Source: Rhodococcus sp. HNM0569
Lineage (GTDB): Bacteria; Actinomycetota; Actinomycetes; Mycobacteriales; Mycobacteriaceae
Length of the DNA stretch: 64,000 bases
Direction of reading: 5' to 3'
NCBI RefSeq assembly: GCF_012726205.1
Contig: NZ_JAASAE010000003.1
Coordinates: forward strand, 372,001-436,000
The notes under the pieces are model-generated. The model worked only from the letters and a program-made list of their open reading frames with translations. It searched no databases and was not told the origin of the DNA. The position numbers were made by a program, and so were the translations under genes. Each line of letters starts with the position of its first letter. Position 1 is the first letter of the stretch. Positions 34,789 to 45,629 of the stretch are shown here, one piece after another.

Positions 34789-36240
34789 ATGAGTGCTGGG
34801 TCGAAGCTGCTCGACAACTATTTCAAGATCAGCGAACGCGGCTCGACCGTCGGCGCCGAGGTGCGCGGCGGGCTCGTCACGTTCTTCGCGATGGCATACA
34901 TCGTGGTGCTCAACCCGCTGATCCTCGGCAGCTCGTCGCCCGACGACGCGGTCGCGAAGCTCGACGTGATGGGCAACATCCTGCCCGTCAACCAGGTCGC
35001 CGCGGTCACCGCGCTCGTCGCGGGCCTCATGAGCATCGTGTTCGGTGTCGTCGCGAACTACCCGTTCGCGATCGCCGCGGGCCTCGGCATCAACAGCCTC
35101 CTCGCGGTCACGATCGCCCCGCAGGTCACGTGGCCCGAAGCGATGGGCCTGATCGTGATCGACGGCATCATCATCGTGGTGCTCGCGCTCACGGGCTTCC
35201 GCACCGCCGTGTTCAACGCGATCCCGCCCGAACTCAAGGCCGCGATCGCTGCCGGTATCGGCGCATTCATCGCGTTCATCGGCTTCGTCGACTCGGGCTT
35301 CGTGCGCCGCATTCCCGACGCCGCGGGCACCACGGTCCCCGTCGGGCTCGGCATCGACGGCTCGATCGCGTCGTGGCCCACCGCGATCTTCGTGTTCGGC
35401 CTGCTGCTGATGGGTGTGCTCGTCGCGCGCAAGGTCAAGGGCGGTCTGTTGATCGGCATCGTCGCCACCACCGTCCTCGCGGCGATCGTCGAGGCGGTCG
35501 CGGACCTCGGGTCGTCGGCGACCAACCCCAAGGGCTGGAGCCTGTCGACACCCGAGTCGCCGTCGAACATCCTCGGGATGCCCGACCTGAGCCTGGTCGG
35601 CGAGGTCAGCATCGTCGGCGCGTTCACGCGGATCGGTGTGCTCGCCGCGAGCCTGCTCGTCTTCACCCTCGTCCTCGCGAACTTCTTCGACGCGATGGGC
35701 ACCATGACCGGTCTCGGCAAGGAAGCCGGGCTCACCGACAAGAACGGCACCCTGCCCGGGATCGGGAAGGCACTGGTCGTCGAGGGTGCGGGCGCGGTCG
35801 TCGGTGGTAGCGCGTCGGCGTCGTCGAACACGGTGTTCGTCGAGTCGGCGTCCGGTATCGGCGAGGGTGCGCGCACCGGCCTCGCCAATGTCGTCACCGG
35901 TGTCCTGTTCCTCGCCGCGATGTTCTTGACGCCGCTGTACTCGATCGTGCCGATCGAGGCCGCGTCGCCCGCGCTGATCATCGTCGGTGCGCTCATGATC
36001 GGGCAGGTGCGCGACATCGACTTCACGAAGTTCGAGATCGCGCTGCCGGCCTTCGCCACGATCATGGTCATGCCGTTCACGTACTCGATCGCCAACGGCA
36101 TCGGCGTCGGCTTCATCTCGTGGGTCGTGCTGCAGACCGCGGCGGGCAAGGGCCGCAAGGTGCATCCGCTGCTGTGGATCGTGGCGCTGCTGTTCGTCGC
36201 GTACTTCACGGTCGGCCCGATCACCGACGCCCTCACCTGA
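34789..36240 (+). CDS. NCS2 family purine permease, AzgA/PbuG type
   Basis: A 483-aa membrane transporter with about 12-14 helices, of the NCS2/AzgA branch that imports adenine, guanine or hypoxanthine by proton symport. Hallmarks are GLVTFFAMAYIVVLNP near residue 27, ANYPFAIAAGLGINSLLA near 88, LANFFDAMGTMTGLGKEAGL near 300 and SASSNTVFVESASGIGEGARTG split across 345-365. ATG 34789 is preceded by AGGAAG at good spacing; the longer in-frame reading includes the promoter region. Which purine is carried cannot be told. Confidence 0.9.
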   Translation: MSAGSKLLDNYFKISERGSTVGAEVRGGLVTFFAMAYIVVLNPLILGSSSPDDAVAKLDVMGNILPVNQVAAVTALVAGLMSIVFGVVANYPFAIAAGLGINSLLAVTIAPQVTWPEAMGLIVIDGIIIVVLALTGFRTAVFNAIPPELKAAIAAGIGAFIAFIGFVDSGFVRRIPDAAGTTVPVGLGIDGSIASWPTAIFVFGLLLMGVLVARKVKGGLLIGIVATTVLAAIVEAVADLGSSATNPKGWSLSTPESPSNILGMPDLSLVGEVSIVGAFTRIGVLAASLLVFTLVLANFFDAMGTMTGLGKEAGLTDKNGTLPGIGKALVVEGAGAVVGGSASASSNTVFVESASGIGEGARTGLANVVTGVLFLAAMFLTPLYSIVPIEAASPALIIVGALMIGQVRDIDFTKFEIALPAFATIMVMPFTYSIANGIGVGFISWVVLQTAAGKGRKVHPLLWIVALLFVAYFTVGPITDALT

Positions 36241-36277
36241 CCGTTCGCCCGGCGTGCAGGCGCGGCCCATCCCGTAT

Positions 36278-36341
36278 TCTCAGGGTTGTGACCATGAACT
36301 CTCAGGGCGTGAACGGGGACTCTCAGGGCGCGACCGGGGAT
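36278..36341. repeat. Tandem TCTCAGGG repeats across the marR start
   Basis: Three consecutive units begin TCTCAGGG: 36278-36299 (22 bases), 36300-36320 and 36321-36341 (21 bases each). The second and third are in frame and encode SQGVNGD and SQGATGD. The first covers the start codon region and lies just after a -10-like TATTCT (36275-36280). The repeats may act as operator, as ribosome site, or simply be a duplicated N-terminus. Confidence 0.7.
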
Positions 36342-36761
36342 TCTCGTGAGCTCGCCGCCGAGTTGTCGATCGCCGTGGTGCGGCTGACGCGGCACCTGCG
36401 GGGCCAGCGCGCCACCGCAGCGGTGACCCTCACACAGTTGTCCGCGCTCGCGACGCTCGCGCGCGAGGGCGACATGACCCCGGGGGCGCTCGCGGCGCTC
36501 GAACGCGTGCAGCCGCCGTCCATGACGCGAGTCATCGGCGCGCTCGTCGACGCCGGGCTGGTCGATCGCAAACCTCACGCCACCGACGGCCGTCAGGTCA
36601 TCGTCGCGCTCACCGACAAGGGCCGCGCGATCATCACCGACGAGTCGCACGCGCGCGAAGCGTGGATGGCCGCGCGGCTCCAGCGACTCGACGAAGCGGA
36701 ACGCAAGACGCTCGCCGACGCGGTCGCGATCATGACCGCCATGGTCAACGACCGCGACTGA
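36294..36761 (+). CDS. MarR-family transcriptional regulator
   Basis: A 155-aa winged-helix regulator. After a repeat-derived N-terminus (NSQGVNGDSQGATGDSRE) comes a dimer helix, then LTQLSALATLAREGDMTPGALA, the recognition region VQPPSMTRVIGALVDAGLVDR and the wing HATDGRQVIVALTDKG. Equivalent to Rv0880 by position. ATG 36294 is 9 bases after AGGG; GTG 36288 lies 7 bases after the -10-like TATTCT and would make a leaderless transcript, so the start is uncertain by two codons. The downstream MFS gene may be a target. Confidence 0.86.
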   Translation: MNSQGVNGDSQGATGDSRELAAELSIAVVRLTRHLRGQRATAAVTLTQLSALATLAREGDMTPGALAALERVQPPSMTRVIGALVDAGLVDRKPHATDGRQVIVALTDKGRAIITDESHAREAWMAARLQRLDEAERKTLADAVAIMTAMVNDRD

Positions 36762-36810
36762 CCCTGGGGTCCCGTCCCGCCAGGGCGGTCGCGAAGAGCA
36801 CTATGAGACG

Positions 36811-38184
36811 GTGCCTTCCGAAGATCCCGAGCTGCGCGCCGACACGAACGAGGCGCAGCCCGGTGGCATGTTCGTGGCACTGCGCACCCGCAACTACCGC
36901 CTGTGGGCGTCCGGCCAGATCGTGTCGCTCGTCGGCACGTGGATGCAGCGGGTCGCGCAGGACTGGCTCGTCCTGACCCTCTCCGACGGCAACGCCCTGG
37001 CCGTCGGCATCGTGATGGCACTGCAGTTCGGGCCCACCCTGCTGCTGTCGGTATGGGGCGGTGTGCTCGCCGACCGCTTCGACAAGCGCCGCATCCTCGT
37101 CGCGACACAGGTGTCGATGGCGTTGTGCGCGTTGGTGCTCGGCGTCCTCGACGTCGGGGGAGTGGTCGCCCTGTGGCACGTGTACCTCATCGCGTTCGTG
37201 CTCGGCTGTGCGTCGGCGATCGACGCCCCCGCTCGCCAGTCGTTCACGATCGAGATGGTCGGTCCCGAGCACCTGTCGAACGCGATCGCCCTGAACTCGA
37301 TGACGTTCAACGCGGCCCGCATCGTCGGGCCCGCGATCTCGGGCGTGCTCATCACGTGGATCGGCACCGGCTGGGTGTTCCTGCTCAATGTGGGCACATT
37401 CGCGGGAGTGCTGCTCGGGCTGCTGCTCATGAACGCGCGCGAGCTCATGCCCGGGCCCCGTGCCGAACGCGCGAAAGGCCAGGTGCGGGAGGGGTTCCGC
37501 TACGTGCTCGGCCGCGCCGACCTGCGAGTGCTGATGGCCGCCGTGTTCATGGTCTCGACCTTCGGGCTCAACTTCCCGGTGAGCCTCGCGGTGCTCGCGC
37601 GCAACACCTTCGACCGTGGCGCCGACGCGTACGGGCTGTTGTCGACGACGCTCGCGATCGGCACCCTCGCGGGCGCGGTGTTCGCGGCGCGACGGCGCAC
37701 CCCACCGCGGCTGCGCACCTTCCTCGCGGCCGCGGTGGGTTTCGGTGCGTTCGAGACGCTCGTCGGCGTCATGCCCACCTATCCGCTCGTCGCGCTGTTG
37801 CTGATCCCCACCGGTGCGCTCACGCTCACGTTCACGACGTCCGCGATGAACATCCTCCAGATGTCGGTGCCGTCGGAGATGCGTGGACGCGTCATGGGGA
37901 TCTACATGCTGTGTTTCCTCGGCGGCACCCCGCTCGGCAGTCCGGTTCTCGGGTGGCTTGCGGACGTCCTCGACCCGCGTGCTCCGCTCGTCGTCGGGGG
38001 TGTCGTGTCGCTCGTCAGTGGCGCGGTCGCCGTCGCGTATCTCATGCGGCGCGAACGGATGACGTTCACGCTCCGCGCGCCCGGCGAGGGACGCAGGCTG
38101 CCCGCACTGGACGTGCGCGTCGTGTGCGATGCCGAGGAGCAGGCGATGGAGGCGGGTGCCGACGCGCGCCGCTCCGGCACGTGA
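36811..38184 (+). CDS. MFS transporter, EntS-like
   Basis: A 457-aa transporter of the EntS/DHA3-like MFS group, with about 12 helices. FVALRTRNYRLWASGQIVSL at residues 25-44 and LADRFDKRRILV after helix 2 are typical, as is the mid-protein VPSEMRGRVMGIYMLCFLGG. Relatives export macrolides or siderophores. GTG 36811 begins PSEDPELRAD. It follows the MarR gene by 49 bases on the same strand, which suggests control by that regulator. The C-terminal 60 residues are soluble. Substrate unknown. Confidence 0.83.
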   Translation: MPSEDPELRADTNEAQPGGMFVALRTRNYRLWASGQIVSLVGTWMQRVAQDWLVLTLSDGNALAVGIVMALQFGPTLLLSVWGGVLADRFDKRRILVATQVSMALCALVLGVLDVGGVVALWHVYLIAFVLGCASAIDAPARQSFTIEMVGPEHLSNAIALNSMTFNAARIVGPAISGVLITWIGTGWVFLLNVGTFAGVLLGLLLMNARELMPGPRAERAKGQVREGFRYVLGRADLRVLMAAVFMVSTFGLNFPVSLAVLARNTFDRGADAYGLLSTTLAIGTLAGAVFAARRRTPPRLRTFLAAAVGFGAFETLVGVMPTYPLVALLLIPTGALTLTFTTSAMNILQMSVPSEMRGRVMGIYMLCFLGGTPLGSPVLGWLADVLDPRAPLVVGGVVSLVSGAVAVAYLMRRERMTFTLRAPGEGRRLPALDVRVVCDAEEQAMEAGADARRSGT

Positions 38185-38284
38185 CGCTTACCGGTGAGCA
38201 GGCACTCTGCCGTCAGGGCAGGGGATTACGTCTTTGTCGCCGGGCAGGTGAGGCGGTGTTCGCGGGGTACGGCACCATGTACGC

Positions 38285-39091
38285 GTGGTTCACGTCATCG
38301 ACATCGCCGATCCGGCCGATCCCCGCCTCGACGACTTCCGCGATCTCAACTCGTCCGATCGCCGTCCCGACCTGCCCGAAGGCAAGGGGCTCGTGATCGC
38401 GGAGGGGGTGTTCGTCGTGCAGCGGATGCTCGCGTCGAGGTTCGCGCCCATGGCGATGCTCGGCGTCGACCGGCGGCTCACCGAACTCGGCAGCGATCTC
38501 GACGATGTCGACGTGCCGTTCTACCGGACCAGCGCCGACGTCATGGCTCAGGCCGTCGGCTTCCATCTCAACCGCGGCGTGCTCGTGGCCGCGCGCAGGC
38601 CCGCAGCGCTGACCCTCGACGACGCGCTCGACGGGGCACGCACGGTCGCCGTGCTCGAAGGCGTCAACGACCACGAGAACCTCGGCGCGATGTTCCGCAA
38701 TGCGGCGGGGCTCGGCGTCGACGCGGTGTTGTTCGGGAAGGGCGCCGCCGACCCGCTCTATCGGCGTTCGGTGCGGGTGTCGATGGGCCATGTGCTGCGC
38801 GTCCCGTTCGCCGACGTCCCCGACTGGCCGCGTGGCCTCGACGCGCTGCGTGAGCGCGGCTTCCAGCTGATCTCGCTCACCCCCGATCCGTCGGCCGTGC
38901 CGCTCGCGGCCGCGATGACCGGCGACAAGGTCGCGGTCCTCCTCGGCGCGGAAGGGCCCGGCCTCACGGAGCATGCGATGCGTGCGACCGACGTGCGCGC
39001 TCGCATTCCGATGGCTCCCGGCACGGATTCGCTCAACGTCGCGACCGCCGCGGCGATGGCGTTCTACGAGCGCGTGCGGACGGCCGAGTGA
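38285..39091 (+). CDS. TrmH/SpoU-family RNA methyltransferase
   Basis: A 268-aa SPOUT-class S-adenosylmethionine-dependent 2'-O-ribose methyltransferase. The three SpoU motifs are visible: NLGAMFRNAAG (motif 1, arginine for catalysis), LLGAEGPGL (motif 2) and MAPGTDSLNVATAAA (motif 3), which form the trefoil-knot SAM site. An N-terminal L30-like substrate-binding domain covers about residues 1-100. Target tRNA or rRNA is unknown; Rv0881 is the positional equivalent. The start is GTG 38285, 100 bases after the MFS gene. The stop overlaps the DUF2537 start (GTGA). Confidence 0.9.
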   Translation: MVHVIDIADPADPRLDDFRDLNSSDRRPDLPEGKGLVIAEGVFVVQRMLASRFAPMAMLGVDRRLTELGSDLDDVDVPFYRTSADVMAQAVGFHLNRGVLVAARRPAALTLDDALDGARTVAVLEGVNDHENLGAMFRNAAGLGVDAVLFGKGAADPLYRRSVRVSMGHVLRVPFADVPDWPRGLDALRERGFQLISLTPDPSAVPLAAAMTGDKVAVLLGAEGPGLTEHAMRATDVRARIPMAPGTDSLNVATAAAMAFYERVRTAE

Positions 39092-39366
39092 GCGCTCCGG
39101 TACGCACAGGCGAAACCCCGTGGTTCACGGGCCTGCTCGTCACGCTGCTCACCGCGTTCTTCGTCGCCGCCGCGGCGGTCGCCTTCGCCGCCGGCCTCGC
39201 GCGCGTCAACGTCGTGATGTCGATCCTGCTCAACGCCGCCGTGGCAGCGGGCGCGGCACCGATGCTGTGGCAGATCCGGCGCACGCTCGTGTGGCGATGG
39301 GTCGCACTGGGCGGCGCGGTCGGTCTGGTCGCCGGCTGGATCGCCGCGCTCGCGGGAATGGGCTGA
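39088..39366 (+). CDS. DUF2537 small membrane protein
   Basis: A 92-aa protein with three hydrophobic segments (LLVTLLTAFFVAAAAVAFA, NVVMSILLNAAVAAGAAPML and VALGGAVGLVAGWIAALAGM). I match it to DUF2537, Rv0882 by position. Its GTG start overlaps the stop of the RNA methyltransferase gene, so translation is coupled. The two genes have no obvious biochemical link. Function unknown. Confidence 0.78.
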   Translation: MSAPVRTGETPWFTGLLVTLLTAFFVAAAAVAFAAGLARVNVVMSILLNAAVAAGAAPMLWQIRRTLVWRWVALGGAVGLVAGWIAALAGMG

Positions 39367-39392
39367 CGTCGCAGCGCCGTCGGTCCTCCGGC

Positions 39393-40226
39393 TCACGCAG
39401 GCAGGCCGAAATAGCCGCGTACGCGTGAAAGCAGTCGTGGTTTGCCGGAGCCGGACGGCTCGGGATCGTCGTGCGAAACCGGTTGTCGTTCGACGTCTTT
39501 CGGATCACCCGACTGATCGGGGGGCCCCGACTTCTCAGCGGGATCCGGCTGAACGGGGGCAGGGGGCGGCATGGGTACCCGGGCAGGCGGCAGCGCGGGC
39601 TGCTCGGCAGGTCGGAATCCGCGCAGGCTCAGCCATGCGGGGTCGACGGCGTCGGCGCTGCGGTTGCCGGTGTAGCGGAAGCCGAGCCAGGCGAGGTTCG
39701 CGGCTTCGGCGAACTGCTGCGGATGGAACGGCAACGCCGACGGGTGCGGCAGGAACTCGAGCGGGTATCGCTGCGGATGCTCACCCGCCCAGAACGGCCG
39801 CTCCCACAGTTGCGGGATGCCCTGATCCTCCTCGATCGAGGTGGGCGACGCCGCGAACGAGCGGATCAGCCGCCCGCCACGCCACTGCGCGAAGCCACCC
39901 CACGCGTCGTCCGGCCGCGAACACACCAGCAGGGTCTCGGGCGCCCAGTCGAGCCACCGACTCGGCAATGCCGCCGGACTCGGCACCGTCAGCTCGGGCG
40001 CCGCGACGACGGTGAGACCCGGATAGGCCCCGACGAAGAGCGATCCCGCTCGCCCCGCCGCCGTCGCGGGCAGCGAGGCGGTGCCGGAGTCGTGCAGGTC
40101 GAGCGTGCCGAGCAGGGCAGCCGCGAGGCCGCGCGCGACGCCGTCGTCGGGTTCGGGTGCGGCCGCGAGGGCGCCCGCGCGATCGGCCGTGTGGACGAAC
40201 CACACTGTCGACACCGCCCTCGCCAT
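39393..40226 (-). CDS. DUF6928-like hypothetical protein
   Basis: A 277-aa cytoplasmic protein. The first 190 residues form a compact domain (STVWFVHTADRAGALAAAPEPD, DDAWGGFAQWRGGRLIRSFA, LPFHPQQFAEAANLAWLGF). The last 70 residues are Pro-rich and charged, probably disordered. I recall this pattern as the DUF6928 family of actinobacteria, without known function. It lies 42 bases downstream of sepH on the same strand and may be co-transcribed. No catalytic motif seen. Confidence 0.65.
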   Translation of the reverse strand: MARAVSTVWFVHTADRAGALAAAPEPDDGVARGLAAALLGTLDLHDSGTASLPATAAGRAGSLFVGAYPGLTVVAAPELTVPSPAALPSRWLDWAPETLLVCSRPDDAWGGFAQWRGGRLIRSFAASPTSIEEDQGIPQLWERPFWAGEHPQRYPLEFLPHPSALPFHPQQFAEAANLAWLGFRYTGNRSADAVDPAWLSLRGFRPAEQPALPPARVPMPPPAPVQPDPAEKSGPPDQSGDPKDVERQPVSHDDPEPSGSGKPRLLSRVRGYFGLPA

Positions 40227-40268
40227 CTCGGATCCCGCCGCTCGTGCGTCCGGCCGCCGCGGGCCGGG

Positions 40269-41186
40269 TCAGCGTCCGCTGCTGCGCACGCCCAGGAGCA
40301 CATCGTCCCACGACGGCAGCGCGGGCTTGCCGCGCTTGTCCTTGGTGGGTTGTCGCGGCGCGGTGCGAGGGGCTTCGGCCGCGGCCGGCTCGTGCGGCTG
40401 CTGCGCATCGTGGTCGATGATCTGCGGACCGTCCGTCTCGGCGACGACCGTGCCCGTGACGATCGGCTCGTCGCTCGGCGTGTGCGGAACCGTCTCGGCG
40501 ACGATCGGCTCGTCCGCGTCGGCCTCGTCGCCGCGCTCGTCGCTCGAGGTGAGCTCGAGCTGATCGGAATCGCTCGACACCGCCGCGAGACCGCGCAGGG
40601 GGCGGCCGAAGTCCGGGTCGATCAGATCGAACGCGGTGTCGTCGAGTGCGACGATGGTGCCGCCGTGTGCGTCGGGCTGGTAGCGCCAGTGCGCCGAGTT
40701 GGTGCTCCGGCCTGCCTGCCACTGCAGCTGGGCGACCCAGTGATTGTCGTTGTCGCGCCAGGCATCCCACTCGGCGTCCTCGATCACGTGCCCACGTGCA
40801 CGGAACGCCTGGCCGACGATGTCGACGAGAGTCTGCACCGAGGGGCCGTCGTCGAGCACCGGGTGGCCGCCCTGGGCGAGTTCGGCGGCGCGCGAACGTT
40901 CGAGCAGTACCGGGTACGCGAATCGTTCGACCTTCGACAGGGGGATGCCTGCTTCCTCGGCGACCTCCTCGACGGAGGCGCCGCAGCGGATGCGGGCTTG
41001 GATCTCACGCGGCCTGAGTTGACTGTCCATTTCGATCTCGATCTGTCCGAGTCGGGCCATGTCTCCGCGGGAGGCCGCGCGAAGCTTGTCGTCGGCGGGT
41101 AGCCGGAATTTTTCGCCGGTACTTGCGTCGGCGCACACGACGTGCGACCCATCGGGCTCGAGACCGATCACTCGAAGCTCTCGCAC
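40269..41186 (-). CDS. sepH: Cell-division protein SepH
   Basis: A 305-aa protein of the SepH family (formerly DUF3071), which stimulates FtsZ assembly during actinobacterial division. The N-terminal domain (VRELRVIGLEPDGSHVVCADA ... RPREIQARIRCGASVEEVAEEAGIPLSKVERF) includes a helix-turn-helix-like segment at about residues 75-100. An acidic linker follows, then a short conserved C-terminal helix (KPALPSWDDVLLGVRS). GTG 41186 has GGGAGG 5 bases upstream. An in-frame ATG further upstream overlaps that ribosome site and is rejected. Rv0883c equivalent. Confidence 0.9.
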   Translation of the reverse strand: MRELRVIGLEPDGSHVVCADASTGEKFRLPADDKLRAASRGDMARLGQIEIEMDSQLRPREIQARIRCGASVEEVAEEAGIPLSKVERFAYPVLLERSRAAELAQGGHPVLDDGPSVQTLVDIVGQAFRARGHVIEDAEWDAWRDNDNHWVAQLQWQAGRSTNSAHWRYQPDAHGGTIVALDDTAFDLIDPDFGRPLRGLAAVSSDSDQLELTSSDERGDEADADEPIVAETVPHTPSDEPIVTGTVVAETDGPQIIDHDAQQPHEPAAAEAPRTAPRQPTKDKRGKPALPSWDDVLLGVRSSGR

Positions 41187-41278
41187 TCTGACCTCCCTCA
41201 TCGCGCCGGCTCGCGACTGTCCGTGCCGACTGTAATGGACCCGTGACCCGAGGTGGGGGAGGACACGCGCGGGCAGTC

Positions 41279-41965
41279 TCAGCCGCGCGCGAAGGTGACG
41301 AGGAAGTCGATACTGCCGTTGCCGTCGACCGTGACGAAGCCGAGCGACGGCGGCTGCACACCGTAGTCGGTCCACACAGTGGGAACCGAGCCCGACGCGA
41401 TCAGCTCGTCGCCCGAGCGCAACACCGTGATCTGCGCGTCGACGTGCTGTGTGCGGTCCTTGAGCGCGAGCGTGCCCGGCGCGGTGACCGTGCCGACCGT
41501 ACCATCGTCCGGCACGCCGGACAGGTCGACGGGTCCGTCGAGGGTGAAGGTCGCGGTGGGGAAGGTGTCCGTCTGCATGACGTTGCCACGGAACTGAGAA
41601 TCGCGGCGGCCGGAGTCGGTGGCGATGGTGGCCACCTGCACCGTGACCTCGGCGGCGGTGAGTGCGCCGTTCTCGATCGTCGCGGTACCGGACACGTCGT
41701 GTGTGCTGCCCACGACGGTGACGGACTCGCCGTTGAGGATCTCGTGCACCGTGTACCCGGCCGCAGTGGTGTTGGGATCGGAGCCTGCGGCGACCACCCA
41801 GTCCCCGTCGACGGCACCGGATGCCGGACGCGCACCCTCGGTGGACACGCTCGCGGCGGGCGCGTCGTCCTCGGCCACGAATTTCGCATACAGCCACGGC
41901 GCGGCGACGGCGATCGCGGCTACGAGCACGATCGCGCTGATCAGCCACGGCACCCATTTCCTCAT
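41279..41965 (-). CDS. YceI-family protein, membrane anchored
   Basis: A 228-aa protein with an uncleaved-type N-terminal helix (WLISAIVLVAAIAVAAPWLY), an Asp/Ala linker and a YceI domain from about residue 50. Domain marks are GDWVVAAGSDPNTTAAGYTVHEIL, ATDSGRRDSQFRGNVMQTDTFP and TPTVWTDYGVQPPSLGFVTV-like strands near the end. YceI proteins have a lipocalin-like barrel, and characterised members bind polyisoprenoid quinones. It would face the cell-wall side. It lies 92 bases upstream of sepH. Ligand and role unknown. Confidence 0.85.
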   Translation of the reverse strand: MRKWVPWLISAIVLVAAIAVAAPWLYAKFVAEDDAPAASVSTEGARPASGAVDGDWVVAAGSDPNTTAAGYTVHEILNGESVTVVGSTHDVSGTATIENGALTAAEVTVQVATIATDSGRRDSQFRGNVMQTDTFPTATFTLDGPVDLSGVPDDGTVGTVTAPGTLALKDRTQHVDAQITVLRSGDELIASGSVPTVWTDYGVQPPSLGFVTVDGNGSIDFLVTFARG

Positions 41966-42011
41966 GAGGGCAGACTAATCGGACGAAGCGGTCGCCGGTA
42001 GGGACTGCGGG

Positions 42012-42209
42012 TCAGTCGCCGTCCGCCTCGGACTCACCGTCTTCGGACGCGAGGGGGTCGGGAGCGTCGCCGCCTTCGAGGATCGTGAGCTCTTCGCGGA
42101 TCTCGGCGGCGAGTCCCTCCAGCCTCTCCTCGAAGCCGTGTGCCTCGTTCCCGTCGGTGCCGCTGCCGTTCTGATCTGGCGTGCCGTTCTCGCCGTGGTT
42201 GTCGGACAT
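42012..42209 (-). CDS. Small acidic hypothetical protein
   Basis: A 65-aa protein starting MSDNHGENGTPDQNG at ATG 42209. A good ribosome site (GAGGAGG on the minus strand) lies 8 bases upstream. A predicted helix (EERLEGLAAEIREELTILE) is flanked by disordered Asn/Gly/Asp-rich sequence, and the end is Glu/Asp-rich. It lies between serC, with its terminator, and the YceI gene, 46 bases before the latter. No family recognised; real coding is supported by the start context only. Confidence 0.5.
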   Translation of the reverse strand: MSDNHGENGTPDQNGSGTDGNEAHGFEERLEGLAAEIREELTILEGGDAPDPLASEDGESEADGD

Positions 42210-42259
42210 CGGGGGCCTCCTCGCGTTGCGGCCGGACATACCCGACGATACGGCCGCAG

Positions 42260-42304
42260 ACGCGACGGCGGGCCGCTCCGGAAGGGAGCGGCCCGCCGTC
42301 GCGT
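42260..42304 (-). terminator. serC terminator
   Basis: A 20-bp perfect stem (outer A-T pair 42260/42304; arms 42261-42279 and 42285-42303, beginning CGCGACGGCGGGCC) with a 5-base loop. It starts 14 bases beyond the serC stop on the minus strand. No T-run follows. It separates serC from the small gene at 42012. Confidence 0.82.
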
Positions 42305-42318
42305 GGAGAAGACGAGTG

Positions 42319-44626
<2,308 letters not shown>

Positions 44627-44933
44627 TGATCGTGCTCCTCTATCGAGTGCCCTCGGTCGGAGTGGCACTGTCCTCGGCGTCTGGACCGTGCGGTCGTGTC
44701 TTCCGCACTGTTCGGTGTTCCACTCTTGTCGCACCCGCGTCGTGTGGTGCGGGATGTGCACGCACGCGTGGTGTGCCGATGCCGTCGCGCAGAGCCCACC
44801 GGCCCGCGACGCCCACTGACCGGGTGCGTTCCGCGACGAGCCGACGGGTCCGGCGACAGGTTCGGTCACCTGCGACTCTAGACGCTGCCACCGGGCCACC
44901 GTTGCCCGCCTACCTCAGAGTAGCGTTCGGGAC
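44627..44933. other. Divergent intergenic region citA/pdxH
   Basis: A 307-base gap between divergent genes. It holds the citA ribosome site and presumably both promoters. A -10-like TAGCGT at 44921-44926 lies 7 bases before the pdxH GTG and would give a leaderless pdxH message. Open frames in it are weak and have no family signal. Nothing else recognised. Confidence 0.5.
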
Positions 44934-45629
44934 GTGCCGTCAGACCACGTTCCTCCCGGCAGGGAAAGTCCCGAGCTCGCGGCGATGCGCGTCGCGTACT
45001 CGGAACAGGGCGCGGGCCGCGCGGAAGAGCCCGATCTCGACGTCGTGCACGTCGCCGACGGGTGGCTTCCCCTCGTCCGGATCTGGATGGGCGCTGCCGT
45101 CGAGGCCGGTCTGGCCGAGCCCAATGCGATGGTGCTGGCCACGGTCGACGACGAGGGCAGGCCGGCGAGCCGCACCGTGTTGTGCAAAGGCCTCAGCGAG
45201 GACGGCGTGCTGCTGTTCACCAACTACGAGTCGGACAAGGGGCGCCAGCTCGAGCACAATCCGTACGCGTCGGCGACATTCGCGTGGATCGAGCAGGCCC
45301 ACCAGGTCACGGTGCGCGGACGGGCGGAACGCGTCGCTGCCGACGTCACCTCCGAGTACTGGCGTAGCAGGCCACGCGGGTCACAGCTCGGCGCCTGGGC
45401 GTCGCATCAATCGCAGCCGATCGACTCGCGCGTCGCGCTCGACGCACAGCTCACCGACACGGCGACGCGTTTCGGCACGGGCGAGATCCCGGTGCCGCCG
45501 CACTGGGGCGGCATCCTGATCCGGCCGTTCTCGGTCGAGTTCTGGCAGGGCCGCGCCGACCGCCTGCACAACCGGGTGCGCACCGAGCTGGTGGACGGTC
45601 GCTGGGTGGCCCGGCGACTGCAACCGTGA
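44934..45629 (+). CDS. pdxH: Pyridoxamine 5'-phosphate oxidase PdxH
   Basis: A 231-aa FMN enzyme oxidising pyridoxamine or pyridoxine phosphate to PLP, the salvage step of vitamin B6 metabolism. Family blocks are NAMVLATVDDEGRPASRTVLCKG split around residue 75, LLFTNYESDKGRQLEHNPYA, and the C-terminal PVPPHWGGILIRP and EFWQGRADRLHNR, ending in RRLQP. GTG 44934 is the start, possibly leaderless. PLP made here would serve enzymes such as SerC. The stop overlaps the next gene's GTG. Confidence 0.94.
   Translation: MPSDHVPPGRESPELAAMRVAYSEQGAGRAEEPDLDVVHVADGWLPLVRIWMGAAVEAGLAEPNAMVLATVDDEGRPASRTVLCKGLSEDGVLLFTNYESDKGRQLEHNPYASATFAWIEQAHQVTVRGRAERVAADVTSEYWRSRPRGSQLGAWASHQSQPIDSRVALDAQLTDTATRFGTGEIPVPPHWGGILIRPFSVEFWQGRADRLHNRVRTELVDGRWVARRLQP

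Noticed and set aside
41187-41205. ATG upstream start for sepH (MREVRVREL)
   Set aside because: That ATG overlaps the GGGAGG ribosome site of the GTG at 41186, which gives the usual VRELRV opening.
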